Below, in pieces: positions 49,081 to 61,334 of a DNA stretch of 64,000 nucleotides. The notes beneath the pieces were generated by a model. That model ran no database searches and had not been told where the DNA came from. It saw only the letters and a list, made by a program, of their open reading frames with translations. Origin of the DNA: Mytilus trossulus (lineage: Eukaryota; Mollusca; Bivalvia; Mytilida; Mytilidae); NCBI RefSeq assembly GCF_036588685.1, contig NC_086381.1:64363436-64427435 (forward strand), given 5' to 3'. Position 1 is the first letter of the stretch. Each line of letters opens with the position of its first letter. The position numbers and the translations under genes were made by a program.

Positions 49081-49890
49081 AAAATAATTATCATTTATAA
49101 AGTAAAATAACAAAAATACTGAACTCCCAAGAAAATTCAAATGATAAAACACATCAAACAGATGAACAACAACTATCATATTCCTGACGTAGTACAGGCA
49201 TTCTCAAATGTAGAAAATGGTAGATTGAACCTGGCTTTATAGTTAACTTAACCTGTCACTTGTACAACAGCTGCATCAAACTTTGTTGTATCAACAACGA
49301 TGCCTGAACAAAATGTTACAAATAGGGGACAACAACAACACGAAATCCACCTAAAACAGGGGATCAATTCAGGTACTCCGGAAGTGTAAGCAGATCATGC
49401 TCCACATGTGGCGTCCGTCGTGTTGCTCAAGCTATTACAAAGCCGGTAAATAGTCTAATTCAGAAGGCCACAAGCGTGAGAAGGAAACAGGATTGTAGTG
49501 ACGTCATAAGGAACATATCTGTATAACGGTCAACCGACTCGTGATGGTTTCAAATTCACCATTTGGAACTCTTCAATAAAAAATGAAAAATGCACAATTG
49601 GGCAGCTAAAATCATCTCTAATGTCGTGAAGTTTTGTTTTCAACCAATCCTCATAGTCTATTTCTAGTTATAAGTCATAACCAAATGGCAAAATGAAATG
49701 CTTAAACACATCAAATGATTGGATAACAACTGTCATGTTCCTGACTTGGTACAGGCATGATATTATGTAAAAAAAAAGGTGGATTGAACCTAGTTTTATA
49801 GCTCTAAACCTCGGACGTGTATAACAGTCGCATCAAATTTCATTATATTTATAACGATGCGTAAACAAGACAGACATAAAAGGTAAAATT
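49081..49890. repeat. Two copies of a dispersed mussel repeat
   Basis: 'aacacatcaaa..gat..acaac..tcat.ttcctgac' followed by 'tacaggcat' and 'attgaacct.g.tttatag' occurs at about 49141-49330 and again at about 49690-49880. Between them (49340-49690) is 'ggtactccggaagtgtaagcag..ctccacatgtggcgtccgtcgtgttgctca', which I recognise as a frequent mussel genomic repeat. Non-coding. Confidence 0.6.
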
Positions 49891-50189
49891 GTTAAAGTAT
49901 GAATACATCCATCAATACCGATCTGAATCAAAACAAAACAAAGAAATATATAACCAAGAAGCACAAAAAAGGTAATATAAAATTGAACAACCACATGTGT
50001 TACTACTTATATAATATTCATTTAAAATTTAAATTGAACCCAAATGTCTGCATATGGTTCCGCGTGTCTGATGTTGGAATGACACGTCACGCAGGAAGAG
50101 ATATAAAACATTTTTGTCGTTCAAAGTATTTTCAATTTTATAATAATGCAATAACATAATGACATTATAATAGAACAATAACATATATA

Positions 50190-50720
50190 GTGGAAGTTAA
50201 CTACAAATAAAGGCAACAGGAGTATACAAAAAACAAAATCGGGGTAACAAACTAAAACCGAGGGAAACGCATTAAATATAAGAGGAGAACAACGACACAA
50301 CACTGACATGTAACACACACAGAAACAGACCAAGCATCAGACAAAATCCCAGGAGAATAACAAACATAACATAACAACCAAATACATGAATATGGGATAG
50401 ACAAGTACCGTGACACGTCTTATCGCAATGTGAATTCACACTAAAAAATATGAGAAGACAAACGACGCAACGTTAAAATGTAACCATACAGAAAGGAACA
50501 ATTAAATAACAATGGCCATCTTCCAGCTGACTTGGTACAGGGCATTTCTAATGGAAAAAATGGTGGGTTAAACCTGGTTTTGTGGCATGCAAAACCTCGC
50601 ACTTTAATGGCGTAGTTAAAAATAATAAATGTCAATGTACAAAACCACGTCACATGTACCAAAGAAACACAAAAAGTAGCACACACAAAGCACTAAAGCA
50701 ATAATGATAGACACCACACA
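50190..50720. repeat. Dispersed mussel repeat ('aaataaaggcaacagg' type)
   Basis: Contains 'aaataaaggcaacaggagtatac', 'aaccgagggaaacgcatt..atataagaggagaacaacgacac', 'aacaatggccatcttcc..gacttggtacagggcat' and 'tggtgggttaaacctggttttgtggcatgc'. This order is typical of one dispersed element. Short frames on either strand are not genes. Confidence 0.6.
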
Positions 50721-51026
50721 CAAGACATTTAGATTTTTACTTGCTAACGGGGACAGTTGAAGTCTTCCTCACGAGCGGGAATTTTTGCTGACCTTTTGGT
50801 GGCATTGTGATGTTTTCAGTTCTTAAGGTCAATTCGTTGTCCATTTGAAATCTTTCGTGGTTTTTACACTCAATTTTATAGTTAAGATATAGATTGGAAT
50901 GCCATTTCAAATCAAGCAGAGTGCGATTATTTTTGCAATTTTTAAAAAAGCTGCGATAATCATTCAAATGTGTAGATCTGGGTTACACCAATGTTAACCT
51001 TTCTTTTATGTTCAATTACATCACAA

Positions 51027-51339
51027 TTAAGGATGTTCGCTTTTAATGTTTTTGGAATTTTTGTCAGATTTTCGGAAACCTCTGGTTTTATCCATTTAAA
51101 TGGATTAACAAAAAGTGACCCATTGACCCCCATGTTTCTTTTATAAATTTTTTACATGTATAATAATAAGCCATCTGTGAAAGTATTATGAACTTATTTT
51201 TTTTTGAATAGTTTTTAGAACTTTAACCTGTTAATTATAAAGCTAAGAGAGAACATTTCCCGCCAAAATTTCCCCTATCAAAATATACTAATGTGATGGA
51301 AATCTTGTTATTTTGAAACTGAGTGGCGAACTTCCTTAA
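51027..51339. mobile_element. 313-bp TTAA-flanked MITE
   Basis: Begins TTAAGGATGTTCGC and ends GCGAACTTCCTTAA, an imperfect inverted repeat with TTAA on each side, as for piggyBac-type non-autonomous elements. Different ends from the MITE at 8815-9113. Confidence 0.7.
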
Positions 51340-51414
51340 GAAAGAGTCAAGGACCAATATTGCGATAAACAGTTTTATTTAATTATACCGTGATATTTCA
51401 TATTGTGGTATCTT

Positions 51415-51560
51415 ATTGCCGTAAAAGAAGAGATGCGAATGACAACAAAAAGGCTTTCAAATTCATAAATCGAAAATTAACTGACAAAGCCATAGCTTAA
51501 GGAACCAACCAACAAACAAAACAATAGTACATAAACTAAAGATTTAGCAACAAGAACCCA
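51415..51560. repeat. Fragment of a dispersed mussel repeat
   Basis: 'ttcaaattcataaatcgaaaattaactgacaaagccat..aacaatagtacataaactaaagattta' is a piece of the same family of sequence that precedes the 'ctccggaagtgtaagc' block at 49340-49690. Confidence 0.5.
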
Positions 51561-54500
51561 TCAAAAACTGGAAGTGAAAGGGGTGTATCAAATCTTAATA
51601 TCTTTTCTGGGCGGCTATTATGAATAGATACACCGCTTTACCATTGTTTACTGATCATCAGTAACAAACATTATGTGGTCTGTAGCAATTTTTTTACGGC
51701 TAAGAATGAATATAGGTTTACAAAATTGCAACTTTACATTTAAGAAACATTGTAACCATTTTTTGGGAAAGACGGCGTCAAGCCGTCAATCCCCTATGGG
51801 GTTGACCAGAGTGACATTCCCTCACATCATTCATTTTGTTTTTATAGTGTGGAAACCCCCAAACAAATCTTACTGAGATTGATGAGATGGAGAGACACAA
51901 ATGAAGAGATTTACTTTTAACACTTTTTTGCACATTTCCCTTCTATTTCTCTAGAAATTATCGTATATTGAGCTCTCCTTTACACTATTTACGTTACTTT
52001 CACAATCCGGAAAAATCAGTATGACGAGATTTTCTAAATATATTCAACCTACATTATATTTTATAGTGACGTCATTGTTGGAATGCCAAACTACGCAGAA
52101 GCAGGGGTATCCTTCACTGGTTATTTAAATCACTTTCAAAGATTGTGCAATAATTAAAAAAAATGTTTTTGTTAAATTTAAACATAATTATGTTTGCTGT
52201 AGATGAATCAAACATCAACATGCAATACTTTAATTTGTAGTTCAAACAACTTTCAAAGTCCGAGGGGCTAAAAGAGATTGGGGAGAGAAACGATTTTTTT
52301 TGGATTTTTTTCCGTAAAACTCTGTTTTAATAATCTTCCTCCAAATCAGGAGCACCTCAATTTATGAGTAATTATCCACTAAAATAATCACTTAAAATGA
52401 AAAATTTGGTATATGATAAGTAGTCTTCCATTAAAACTAAATTTTGTGTACCAACATAATCATTGTAATGGTAACAAAAAAATTACAAAATATTGTATTT
52501 TGCAGTTTAAATCTATTTATTCCTGAAATTTTACAAATATTTCAAAATGTAGGATTTGGAAACAAGCTTCACACAGTTAACATCAATCATTTTGTCTTGT
52601 ATTAGTACCTGTATCCCTGTGATGAGAGTTGTAACTGCGAACTTAATCATTGGAAATTTGAAACCGAATAGATTTTTCAGTCCTAACTTTCTTAAGAAAA
52701 AAATTAAAAAATCTTAAGAGTACTGTCACAAATCACAAATAAAAAAAGGAAATGGCCCTAGCCTGCAGTTCAGTGGTACACATTTAAGATTTAAAAAAAT
52801 ATTGTAGTTGTTGTTAAATGACAGAATTCAACTAGTTGAAATTTAGATAATTAACTATCAACTTTAATTGAATGTTTATATGTTTATATTTAGAAGGTGC
52901 AGATCTCTTCCATTGGTCTAAATTGAATCCGAAACAAAATTACATTAAACAACAATTGATTTCAATATTGTCAACCTTTCTACATGTTCTAGCTGTTCTT
53001 TTTTTTCATTCTTTATATGAGGACTATCAAAAGATACCCCCCCCCCCCCCGAAAAAAATAAAATATAAACAAGCACCGTCTTTCCCCTCAGAGCTATTCA
53101 GCTCTTTGATTTTGTAAGATGCTGAAAGCTTTAGATGTTTTTTGCAAAAAATACCAACCACATGAACCAGTCAGAAATATCTTTCGTCAACATTTATAGA
53201 TTCAACTAACATTTTTTAACAGATCGAAAAATTATATTTTTGAGAGGGGGATCAAGGGCTATAAAATTACTTTCACCGGCTAAAACAGTGCTTTTTAATC
53301 AAACGGAGCCTTTGTGAAATAGAACAACAGGATGATGTGAATTTATAATAACTTTGACTTCAAACTGGATTTTCCGAAGAGAAAAAAAGCTATACTTACT
53401 CTTTAATCTCGTTCTAATTTGTTGGTATTTCGGAATTTGATGCTACTTTAAATATTTCCCCTACTGTTTATCATATACATGGTTTCTTATATTTGAACAT
53501 ATGTTCTTAATCGCACTGATGAAAAAAAGAACCGTCAAGGTAACATTAAGAATGCATGCCATTATTTCAAGACGATGATTGTTCCTTCAATCTTGCTTCA
53601 AAGGACTAGCTGGAGAACATAAAAATAATCAAAGCCATGAATGAATTGTTTTTTATTTAATCACTTGAAATGTTGTGAATGAACTGACATATTTTGAGTC
53701 ATAGTTGTATATTAAAAATCGTAAAAATGTCTCGAACAGCTAAAAAATAGTAGACAAAATATCGAACATGCTATAAACAAGAATTGTCGTCTGTTTCATT
53801 TAGGTCCTTTCAACGTTTAGATCGATGTATTTGAAGATTTTATTACATAATCACTTAGATATTAAGGTAAAACATGCCAATGATTTAGAGGAAAATGTTG
53901 TTTTCTGATGTCCGAATATAATATAATATAATACAAATATGATTAAAACTCAATACTTTAAGGAATTGCAAAAAAATCAAAAGCTCAAGGAGCGTCTCCT
54001 AATATTCATTCGAATCCACACTCAGTACTAGGTAACATCGCTCTGAACATGTTGCCAACCAAGAAAGAAAAAAAAAAGAAAAGAGAAAAAACTAAAATCA
54101 AATTACAATTTTAGATTTTGCAACTTGAATCTTGATATAACATTAGTAAACGAACTCAAGTGCTCTAGGAGGGTAAGAATTTACTGTTCATTAAGTATAA
54201 CCTCTCAGATATTTTCAAGAAAAGATGTGTTCGCCCGCAGTAATTTGTTGTCACAGTAGCAGATAAAAAGTATATAATGAAGCTACAATAAACTATAACA
54301 AAATTACAAAACAACGGTACCAGCTCCCTGAGCTTATATCTTATGTCACGTCTCTTTTCTCCTTCAAATATTGGAGCATTCCTGATGAAGGTGAGTACAG
54401 AAAAGCACGTCAGACGCACGAAATTGAAACAAAGAACAAAAGTTATACTTGCTTTTAATGAAAGACGGGAGATAACAGAGACGAACGCAGAGAAATAGGC

Positions 54501-56339
54501 AGAGATTGTTAAAAATGGATATCGAAAACAATATACCATTTTCACAAATCAAAAGCAAATTTATCAAAACCCACCAAAGAGATCTGCAGTTTTGCGAAAC
54601 TCTGATGTTTTGATTTATTCATTGACATGTTCCTCTTATCACTATTGATATAAAGTTTGCAAATAACTGCGATGGTGATTCGTTAAACTTGTTATATTAA
54701 TACCATATAGCGCATATTTGACTTTTTCGCCTTAACATGTATATAACATGTATAATAACAATAGTAATACTCATCGGCCATATACTCAATTCTAGTTTTA
54801 AGGAGGTGTGCATTTTGTTTATTAGAACTAAGTAAAGTAATCAACAAATTTCGACTGACACTTTATTACTACAAGCAAGACTTATGATAATAAGTTTGAT
54901 ATGAATATAAAAAAAGTAATAAAAAACACAAACATTCCAAGAAGTCATTCTTTTTAAAATACGTTTTAAAACCTCATCAAGCTTTTAAACATCAAATTCC
55001 ATGATTGTTACAAATCTGTCGAAGTTTTTGTTAATTATCACTGTACTCATTCTTTTTCGTTAAGCAAAGTCTCTTAAAATAATCCTGCCAATGCTCCAGA
55101 AAGCAAACACAAAAATATATCAAATACATCTGAAGATTTCATTGATTATAGTTGTAATTTAGACTATTTGCTTTACAGTTGATTCATACCTAACAGTAGT
55201 CATCTTACGTTTTTTGTATCTATTTAGCCTATTCTTATATATCTGCTATACAAAGGAAGGAATAAAATAAAGCATTCAGTATGATATTTCATTCTAAAAC
55301 TCATGTGTTGTTCTCTTGTAACTGTTGTCAAACAAGTTGATACGTTTTGTGAATTATATTAATCAAATTAACTGACATTTGCTTATATGGTTTAATATAG
55401 TTATATTTAGACAAATATATATAAATAGATGGTTATATATTGAACGGTTTATATAATCTGATTATATATCAGTTTTTAACAGATTATGGAAAATATGAAA
55501 TCCTTTGTTTTTGTTTCATCCCAAAATCTCAAAGTTAAATCTATTACGCAGTATAAATAGTTAATAGATTGTTTTTGACATTTCATATTTTGATTTAAGA
55601 AAATTTATTTATTTTAGTTACTGATGAATGATAAACACGAAATAATTTATTTTTGAATTTAAATTCTGATTACCAGAATATTCACAAAAAAACCTGACCC
55701 TTTGTCATTTTTTATTTTCAATATACTTGTAGACAGATTAGACATAAAGTAAACTAAGCAATACAAAAGCAGTGTTTTTTGTAATAAAAGATCATGATGG
55801 GTTTTGCAGTCATGATATAGTTCATAAGAGATAGCTGATTATGGTTGATATTCTGGAAGTTCAAGTTTTGTCATTTGCTTCTCGTTGTCAACGAGTTGCT
55901 CACTTCTGGCTTCTTTGTCTTTCTTCTAAAATATATAAAGATCGAAAATGGTCATTTGTTCATGTTTCAAGTGAGCATCACAAACTGCCATTACTAATTT
56001 GTATGAATTATAGTTTCTTCGTCAAGATTCGAAAATTACATTAAGACGAATTAAACAGCTTTCGTCTTTTCTTTTTCGTATTGCTAACAATAACTAGCAC
56101 ATTGGTCTTAGTGGCAAAACATTTCGATATGATTAAGTTGTCAAAATACACAATAAATCTAAACGCATAGAGAGACAAGAAGGTCGGTAAAATTGTACAC
56201 TGTTATTTATGATAGATGCAACATAAAAAATACATTTTACGTAGAATCAAATGATGAAAAGTTCAGAAAAGTTCGAATATTGTCCCTTTTTTCATAATGA
56301 AGTAGTATTTAGGAAATAATCAATCAACACACAAACATT
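51561..56339. other. Long intergenic region without a supported gene
   Basis: AT-rich with a 14-C tract at 53037-53050. The longest minus-strand frame (54165-54545) has no motif I recognise and sits among repeat-like words ('caccttcatcaggaatgctccaatatttgaagg' on the minus strand), so it is not called. A hairpin, GACGGC-gtcaa-GCCGTC, lies near 51770. Confidence 0.4.
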
Positions 56340-56405
56340 GTTTTGCTCTATGGTCGGGTGGATGTCTCTTTGACACATTCCTCAATTTGCCTTCTCAATT
56401 TTATT
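56340..56405 (-). terminator. Candidate poly(A) signal of the MS4A-like gene, within a repeat fragment
   Basis: AATAAA on the minus strand at 56405-56400, 14 bases after the stop codon. The plus-strand sequence 'tggtcgggtggatgtctctttgacacattcctcaatttg..ctcaatttta' matches a common mussel repeat tail. The signal is therefore probably donated by that repeat. Confidence 0.4.
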
Positions 56406-56418
56406 TTAAATTAAACAA

Positions 56419-56544
56419 TCATACCGCTAGTTTGCATGGAGCCCATGGTGATGCACAGCAATAAAGTGACGCAGCAACAGATACAAGGAATTCTAGGAGG
56501 CATATAAAGCCAGTTATGACAAGCAATTCCCTGTTGCTATCACG
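56419..56544 (-). CDS. MS4A/CD20-like protein, terminal exon 5
   Basis: Acceptor 'tttaacttgtag', then RDSNRELLVITGFICLLEFL and helix 4 ending in a Cys/Pro-rich tail (SLYCCASPWAPCKLAV) and TGA. The bases before the stop (GCG|GTATGA) could also be a donor, so a further exon is possible. The nearby AATAAA favours a true end. The vicinal Cys pair after helix 4 could be palmitoylated. Confidence 0.78.
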   Translation of the reverse strand, partial: RDSNRELLVITGFICLLEFLVSVAASLYCCASPWAPCKLAV

Positions 56545-57109
56545 CTACAAGTTAAATAAAACAAAAAAACAAATGAAGACACAAATATTCCAATTCAAAT
56601 TGAAACTAATGATAGATATATATAAAAGGTTTGTAAATACACAGAGAAATGTTGGAATTCCTGCATTCAATATAAGATAAGTAAACATGATATGAGCATA
56701 ATGAGTGTAAAGGAGAAAACTTTCTATCCATGTCATAATGTATAAAAAGTCAACAATTATAGGACGCTATTCAATACGTTCTATCGGTTTGTGCGAATTT
56801 ACCCAATGAAAAAAAATACGTTCATTTAAATTGCAGTGGAATTCCTAAACACATATTTTGTTTGAAACTCTTAAAAATGTTGGTTTATAGGAAAAAGGTA
56901 AATATGGATCATATATTGACAAGTTAATGATAAAAAGTATTTCTAGCTCATGTTTCGTGTATTTTGCAAGAAGTAATTGCACGAATTGTACTTAAACATA
57001 ATGATAGTGCATGACAAACAATTAAAATATTATGATTTGATCTCTCTAAATATAAATAGCATATCTAAATGCCATGACGATTAAATGTTGAAAATATGTT
57101 TGAACTTAC

Positions 57110-57196
57110 CAGTATATAGTTAGTTGTTGCTGCACCAATAATAATGGGTACGAACAATGATGTCGCCATAATGCTAAAAACCATGAATACCACTTT
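57110..57196 (-). CDS. MS4A/CD20-like protein, exon 4
   Basis: An 87-nt exon, acceptor 'cttctttttcatag', donor GTAAGT, phase 0. Encodes helix 3 (VVFMVFSIMATSLFVPIII...). The plus-strand open frame at the same place is its shadow. Confidence 0.8.
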
Positions 57197-57713
57197 CTAT
57201 GAAAAAGAAGGAAATAACAATCAGATGTATCTTTTGATATTCGTGTCTGCTGTTGTTTTATTTGCAGCTTTCAATATCATAAACCAATTTGTAAATAAAT
57301 GTCGGATTTCTTCCTCCATTTTTTGTGACCAGCATTCCAAAGAAAATTATTTTAATATTTGATTTACTTACTTATTTTTTTTAAAAATGCAGACATTTAT
57401 AATATGCACTAAAACATTATGCCGTTATTTAATGGTTTGTTTTTGGTAATCATATTTGTTTTTAATTTATTGTGTTGAAAATCAATCATACAGTTAGTTT
57501 TCTCGTTTGAATATTTTATGTTTGTCATTTCAAGTCCGTGAAATACTATGGGAATAGGTCATCATCGTACGATGCCCTATACTTGCTAACTTCTACACCA
57601 ATTGGTTTAAATTGGAGAGTTGTAATTTCATAACCAGTCACATCACATCTTGTAATCTTATTAGAACATTTTTTTTTCCTAGTAGGAATTATCTATGATT
57701 TACAATAACTTAC

Positions 57714-57779
57714 AGTTCTTATCAAGCTGTAGTCTGCATTTCTTGCCATATAAGCTGGGACAATTCCTGTGACAACAAT
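57714..57779 (-). CDS. MS4A/CD20-like protein, exon 3
   Basis: A 66-nt exon, acceptor 'atttattatag', donor GTAAGT, phase 0. Encodes the rest of helix 2 and a short loop (IVVTGIVPAYMARNADY...). Too short to stand out as an open frame by itself; supported by position, phase and splice sites. Confidence 0.75.
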
Positions 57780-58022
57780 CTATAATAAATAGAAACATGA
57801 GAAATAATACATTTATACATTTCATGACGAAAGATTGTACACCTAGGATTACGATTTACAAAAGTTGCCAATCTTTTCCAAACATCAAATATGTAAACCC
57901 ACTATCTAAGCTAATGTTTTTGTATGAAAATCACTGTTTCTTTTCATCTTGGTTAACAGATTTATTGATATAAAAAAGCGTTCTCATAATTAGGCGCTGC
58001 ATTTCCTGTTATTAAAAACTCA

Positions 58023-58073
<51 letters not shown>
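58023..58073. repeat. (TAA)n microsatellite
   Basis: About 15 TAA/AAT units directly before the first tandem unit of the intron array. Similar runs occur near 60735-60771 and 61757-61780. Confidence 0.9.
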
Positions 58074-58511
58074 TAAACTGTCAATTGTTCTTGAACAATT
58101 GAGAGGTCTTTCCTTTTTTAATGTAAGATACATGTTCCAACAGATGTAGAATGTATTGAAAAGGTCAAGGTGAACCTTAAAAAGCTCGAAAACACACTAA
58201 AAATCCTTTAAATAAGGTTAAAAACACTAAATTCGCTATCCTGGACATGACCTTGACCTTTGACCTTTGTCAAGGTCATTGGTTCCAAATGCCATTACTG
58301 AAGACCCCATGGGTCTAGGACCTTTGGTTATATAGTAAAAGCTAATTTTGTCTTTTCAGAAACCTAAAACAGGCTTTATGCCCCTTAAAAAAAGGTCAAA
58401 TCTCTTCGGTCAAAATGTAACAAAGTTGCGCCGTAATGACCCAAACATTTTCCACTATTTGAATTCTCTGTAAGTATTAAGGTTGCTGAGATTATACCAT
58501 AACAAGGTGTT

Positions 58512-58530
58512 AGGTCAAAGGTCAAGGTCA
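58512..58530 (+). promoter_or_regulatory. Nuclear-receptor-type half-site cluster, unit 1
   Basis: AGGTCAAAGGTCAAGGTCA: three AGGTCA half-sites, the first two as a DR1 and the third directly adjacent. An inverted set, TGACCTTGACCTTTGACCT, lies at 58248-58266 in the same unit. DR1 sites are bound by RXR, HNF4 and related receptors and extended TCAAGGTCA by SF-1/ERR types. Activity here is untested. Confidence 0.35.
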
Positions 58531-59416
58531 ACATATAAATTTGACCTTGAGATATTTTTCGAAGATACATGAATTGATGATGATTGGTGAAGATCCTAGG
58601 TCTCTACGACTTACGGTTTCTGAGTTTTGGTGGTCAACCGACACCGGTTAATTTTCATAGGGGCATAACCCTACCAATGAGTCGTTGAATCTTTTCGATC
58701 CAAATGTAACGAAGAACCGGGGTCTGGTCCTGAACAAATTTCACCCTTTGTTTTTTCTCTACCTTTTACGGTTACGGTGTTGGAACGATAACAAGGTTTT
58801 TTGGTTTCGGAGGGATAACTCCGAACCGACAAAATTTTTCGACTAACAGGGTGAGTTCCGGATAGGTATTCATGACACGAATACAAAGTGTGAATATGAA
58901 AGCGACACGTCTTACGGTTACGGAGGCTAACTTCGTCAAAGTTTGGCGGAACAAAAAGAATAATAATAATTAAACTGTCAATTGTTCTTGAACAATTGAG
59001 AGGTCTTTCCTTTTTTAATGTAAAATACATGTTCCGACAGACGTAGAATGTATTGAAAAGGTCAAGGTCAACCTTAAAAAGCTCGAAAACACACTAAAAA
59101 TCCTTTAAATAAGGTTAAAAACACTAAATTCGCTATCTGGGACATGACCTTGACCTTTGACCTTTTGACCTTTGTCAAGGTCATTAGTCTAAAATGTCAT
59201 TGCTGAAGACTCCATGGGTCTAGGACCTTTGGTTATATAGTAAAACCTGATTTTGTCTTACAAGAAACCTAAAGCAGGGGTTATGCCCCTTAAAAAAAGG
59301 TCAAATCTCTTCGGTCAAAATGTAACAAAGTTGCGCCGTAATGACCCAAACATTTTCCACTATTTAAAACTTCTGTAAGTATAATGGTTTCTGAGATTAT
59401 CCCATAACAAGGTGTT

Positions 59417-59435
59417 AGGTCAAAGGTCAAGGTCA
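59417..59435 (+). promoter_or_regulatory. Nuclear-receptor-type half-site cluster, unit 2
   Basis: The same 19-base AGGTCA triplet as in unit 1, unchanged. Confidence 0.33.
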
Positions 59436-60297
59436 ACATACAAATTTGACCTTGAGGTATTTGACAAAGATACATCAATTGATGATGAATGGTGAAGATC
59501 CTAGGTGTCTACGACTTACGGTTTCTGAGTTTTGGTGGTCCACCGACACGGGTTAATTTTCATAGGGGCATAACCCTACCAATGAGTCGTTGAATCTTTT
59601 CGATCCAAATGTAACGAAGAACCGGGGTCTGGTCCTGAACAAATTTCACCCTTTGTTTTTTTTCTACCTATTATGGTTACGGTGTTGGAACGATAACAAG
59701 GTTTTTTGGTTTCGGAGGGATTACTCCGAACCGACAAAATATTTCGACTAACAGGGTGAGTTCCAGATAGGTATTCATGACACCGATACAAAGTGTGAAC
59801 ATGAAAGCGACACGTCTTACGGTTTAGGCTGCTAACTTCGTCAAAGTTTGGCGGAAGAATAATAATAATAATTAAACTGTCAATTGTTCTTGAACAATTG
59901 AGAGGTCTTTCCTTTTGCAATGTAAAATACATGTTCAAATAGACGTAGAATGTATTGAAAAGCTCTAAAACACACTGAAAATCCTTTAAATAGGGTTAAA
60001 AACACTAAATTCGCTATCTTGGACATGACCTTGACCTTTGACCTTTTGACCTTTGTCAAGGTCATTAGTCCCCAATGTCATTGCTGAAGACCCCATGGGT
60101 CTAGGACCTTCGGTTATGTAGTAAAAGCTGATTTTGTCTTTTCAGAAACGTAAAAGAGGCTTTATGCCCCTTAAAAAAAGGTCAAATCTTTTCGGTCAAA
60201 ATGTAACAAAGTTGCGCCGTAATGACCCAAACATTTTCCACTATTTGAATTCTCTGTAAGTATTAAGGTTGCTGAGATTATACCATAACAAGGTGTT

Positions 60298-60316
60298 AGG
60301 TCAAAGGTCAAGGTCA
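60298..60316 (+). promoter_or_regulatory. Nuclear-receptor-type half-site cluster, unit 3
   Basis: The same 19-base AGGTCA triplet, unchanged. Confidence 0.33.
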
Positions 60317-60737
60317 ACATACACATTTGACCTTGAGATATTTTTCGAAGATACATGAATTGATGATGAATGGTGAAGGTCCTAGGTCTCTACGACTTAC
60401 GGTTTCTGAGTTTTGGTGGTCCACCGACACCGGTTAATTTTCATAGGGGCATAACCCTACCAATGAGTCGTTGAATCTTTTCGATCCAAATGTAACGAAG
60501 AACCGGGGTCTGGTCCTGAACAAATTTCACCCTTTGTTTTTTTTCTACCTATTATGGTTACGGTGTTGGAACGATAACAAGTTTTTTTGGTTTCGGAGTG
60601 ATTACTCCGAACCGACAAAATATTTCGACTAACAGGGTGAGTTCCAGATAGGTATTTATGACACCGATACAAAGTGTGAACATGAAAGCGACACGTCTTA
60701 CGGTTTAGGCTGCTAACTTCGTCAAAGTTTGGCGGAA

Positions 60738-60771
<34 letters not shown>

Positions 60772-60786
60772 CAGAAGAAATACAGT

Positions 60787-60819
60787 AAGGTCTTTCCCTT
60801 TTGTAAAAGGAAAGACCTT
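60787..60819. repeat. Perfect-stem hairpin (AAGGTCTTTCC...GGAAAGACCTT), copy 1
   Basis: A 33-base inverted repeat with a long stem and a short loop, preceded by 'cagaagaaatacagt' and followed by (TAA)n. Its arm matches the 'aggtctttcc' near the start of the 0.9 kb units. Confidence 0.75.
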
Positions 60820-60846
60820 AATAATAATAAACAGAAGAAATACAGT

Positions 60847-60879
60847 AAGGTCTTTCCCTTTAGTAAAAGGAAAGACCTT
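60847..60879. repeat. Hairpin, copy 2
   Basis: Second copy of the hairpin 60 bp away, one base different in the loop region (ttagtaaa for ttgtaaaa type). Confidence 0.75.
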
Positions 60880-61315
60880 AATAATAATAATAAACTGTCA
60901 ATTGTTCTTGAACAATTGAGAGGTCTTTCCTTTTATAACGTAAAATACATGTTTCAATAGACGTAAAATGCATTGAAAAGCTTTAAAACACACTGAAAAT
61001 CCTTTAAATAAGGTCAAAAACACATAATTAGATATATGGGAATTGACCTTGACATTTGACCTTTTGACCTTTGTCAAGGTCATTAGTCCCCAATGTCATT
61101 GCTGAAGACCCCATGGGTCTACGACCTTTGGTTATGTAGTAAAAGCTGATTTTGTCTTTTCAGAAACCTAAAACAGACTTTATGCCCCTTAAAAATAGGT
61201 TAAATCTCTTCGGTCAAAATGTAACAAAGTTGCGCCGTAATGACCCAAACATTTTCCACTATTTAAAACATCTGTAAGTATAATGGTTGCTGAGATTATT
61301 CCATAACAAGGTGTT

Positions 61316-61334
61316 AGGTCAAAGGTCAAGGTCA
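61316..61334 (+). promoter_or_regulatory. Nuclear-receptor-type half-site cluster, unit 4
   Basis: The same 19-base AGGTCA triplet, unchanged, although other parts of this unit differ from units 1-3. Confidence 0.33.

Noticed and set aside
54165-54545. 126-residue minus-strand hydrophobic frame
   Set aside because: No motif, overlaps another frame and repeat-like sequence, and there is no splice support.
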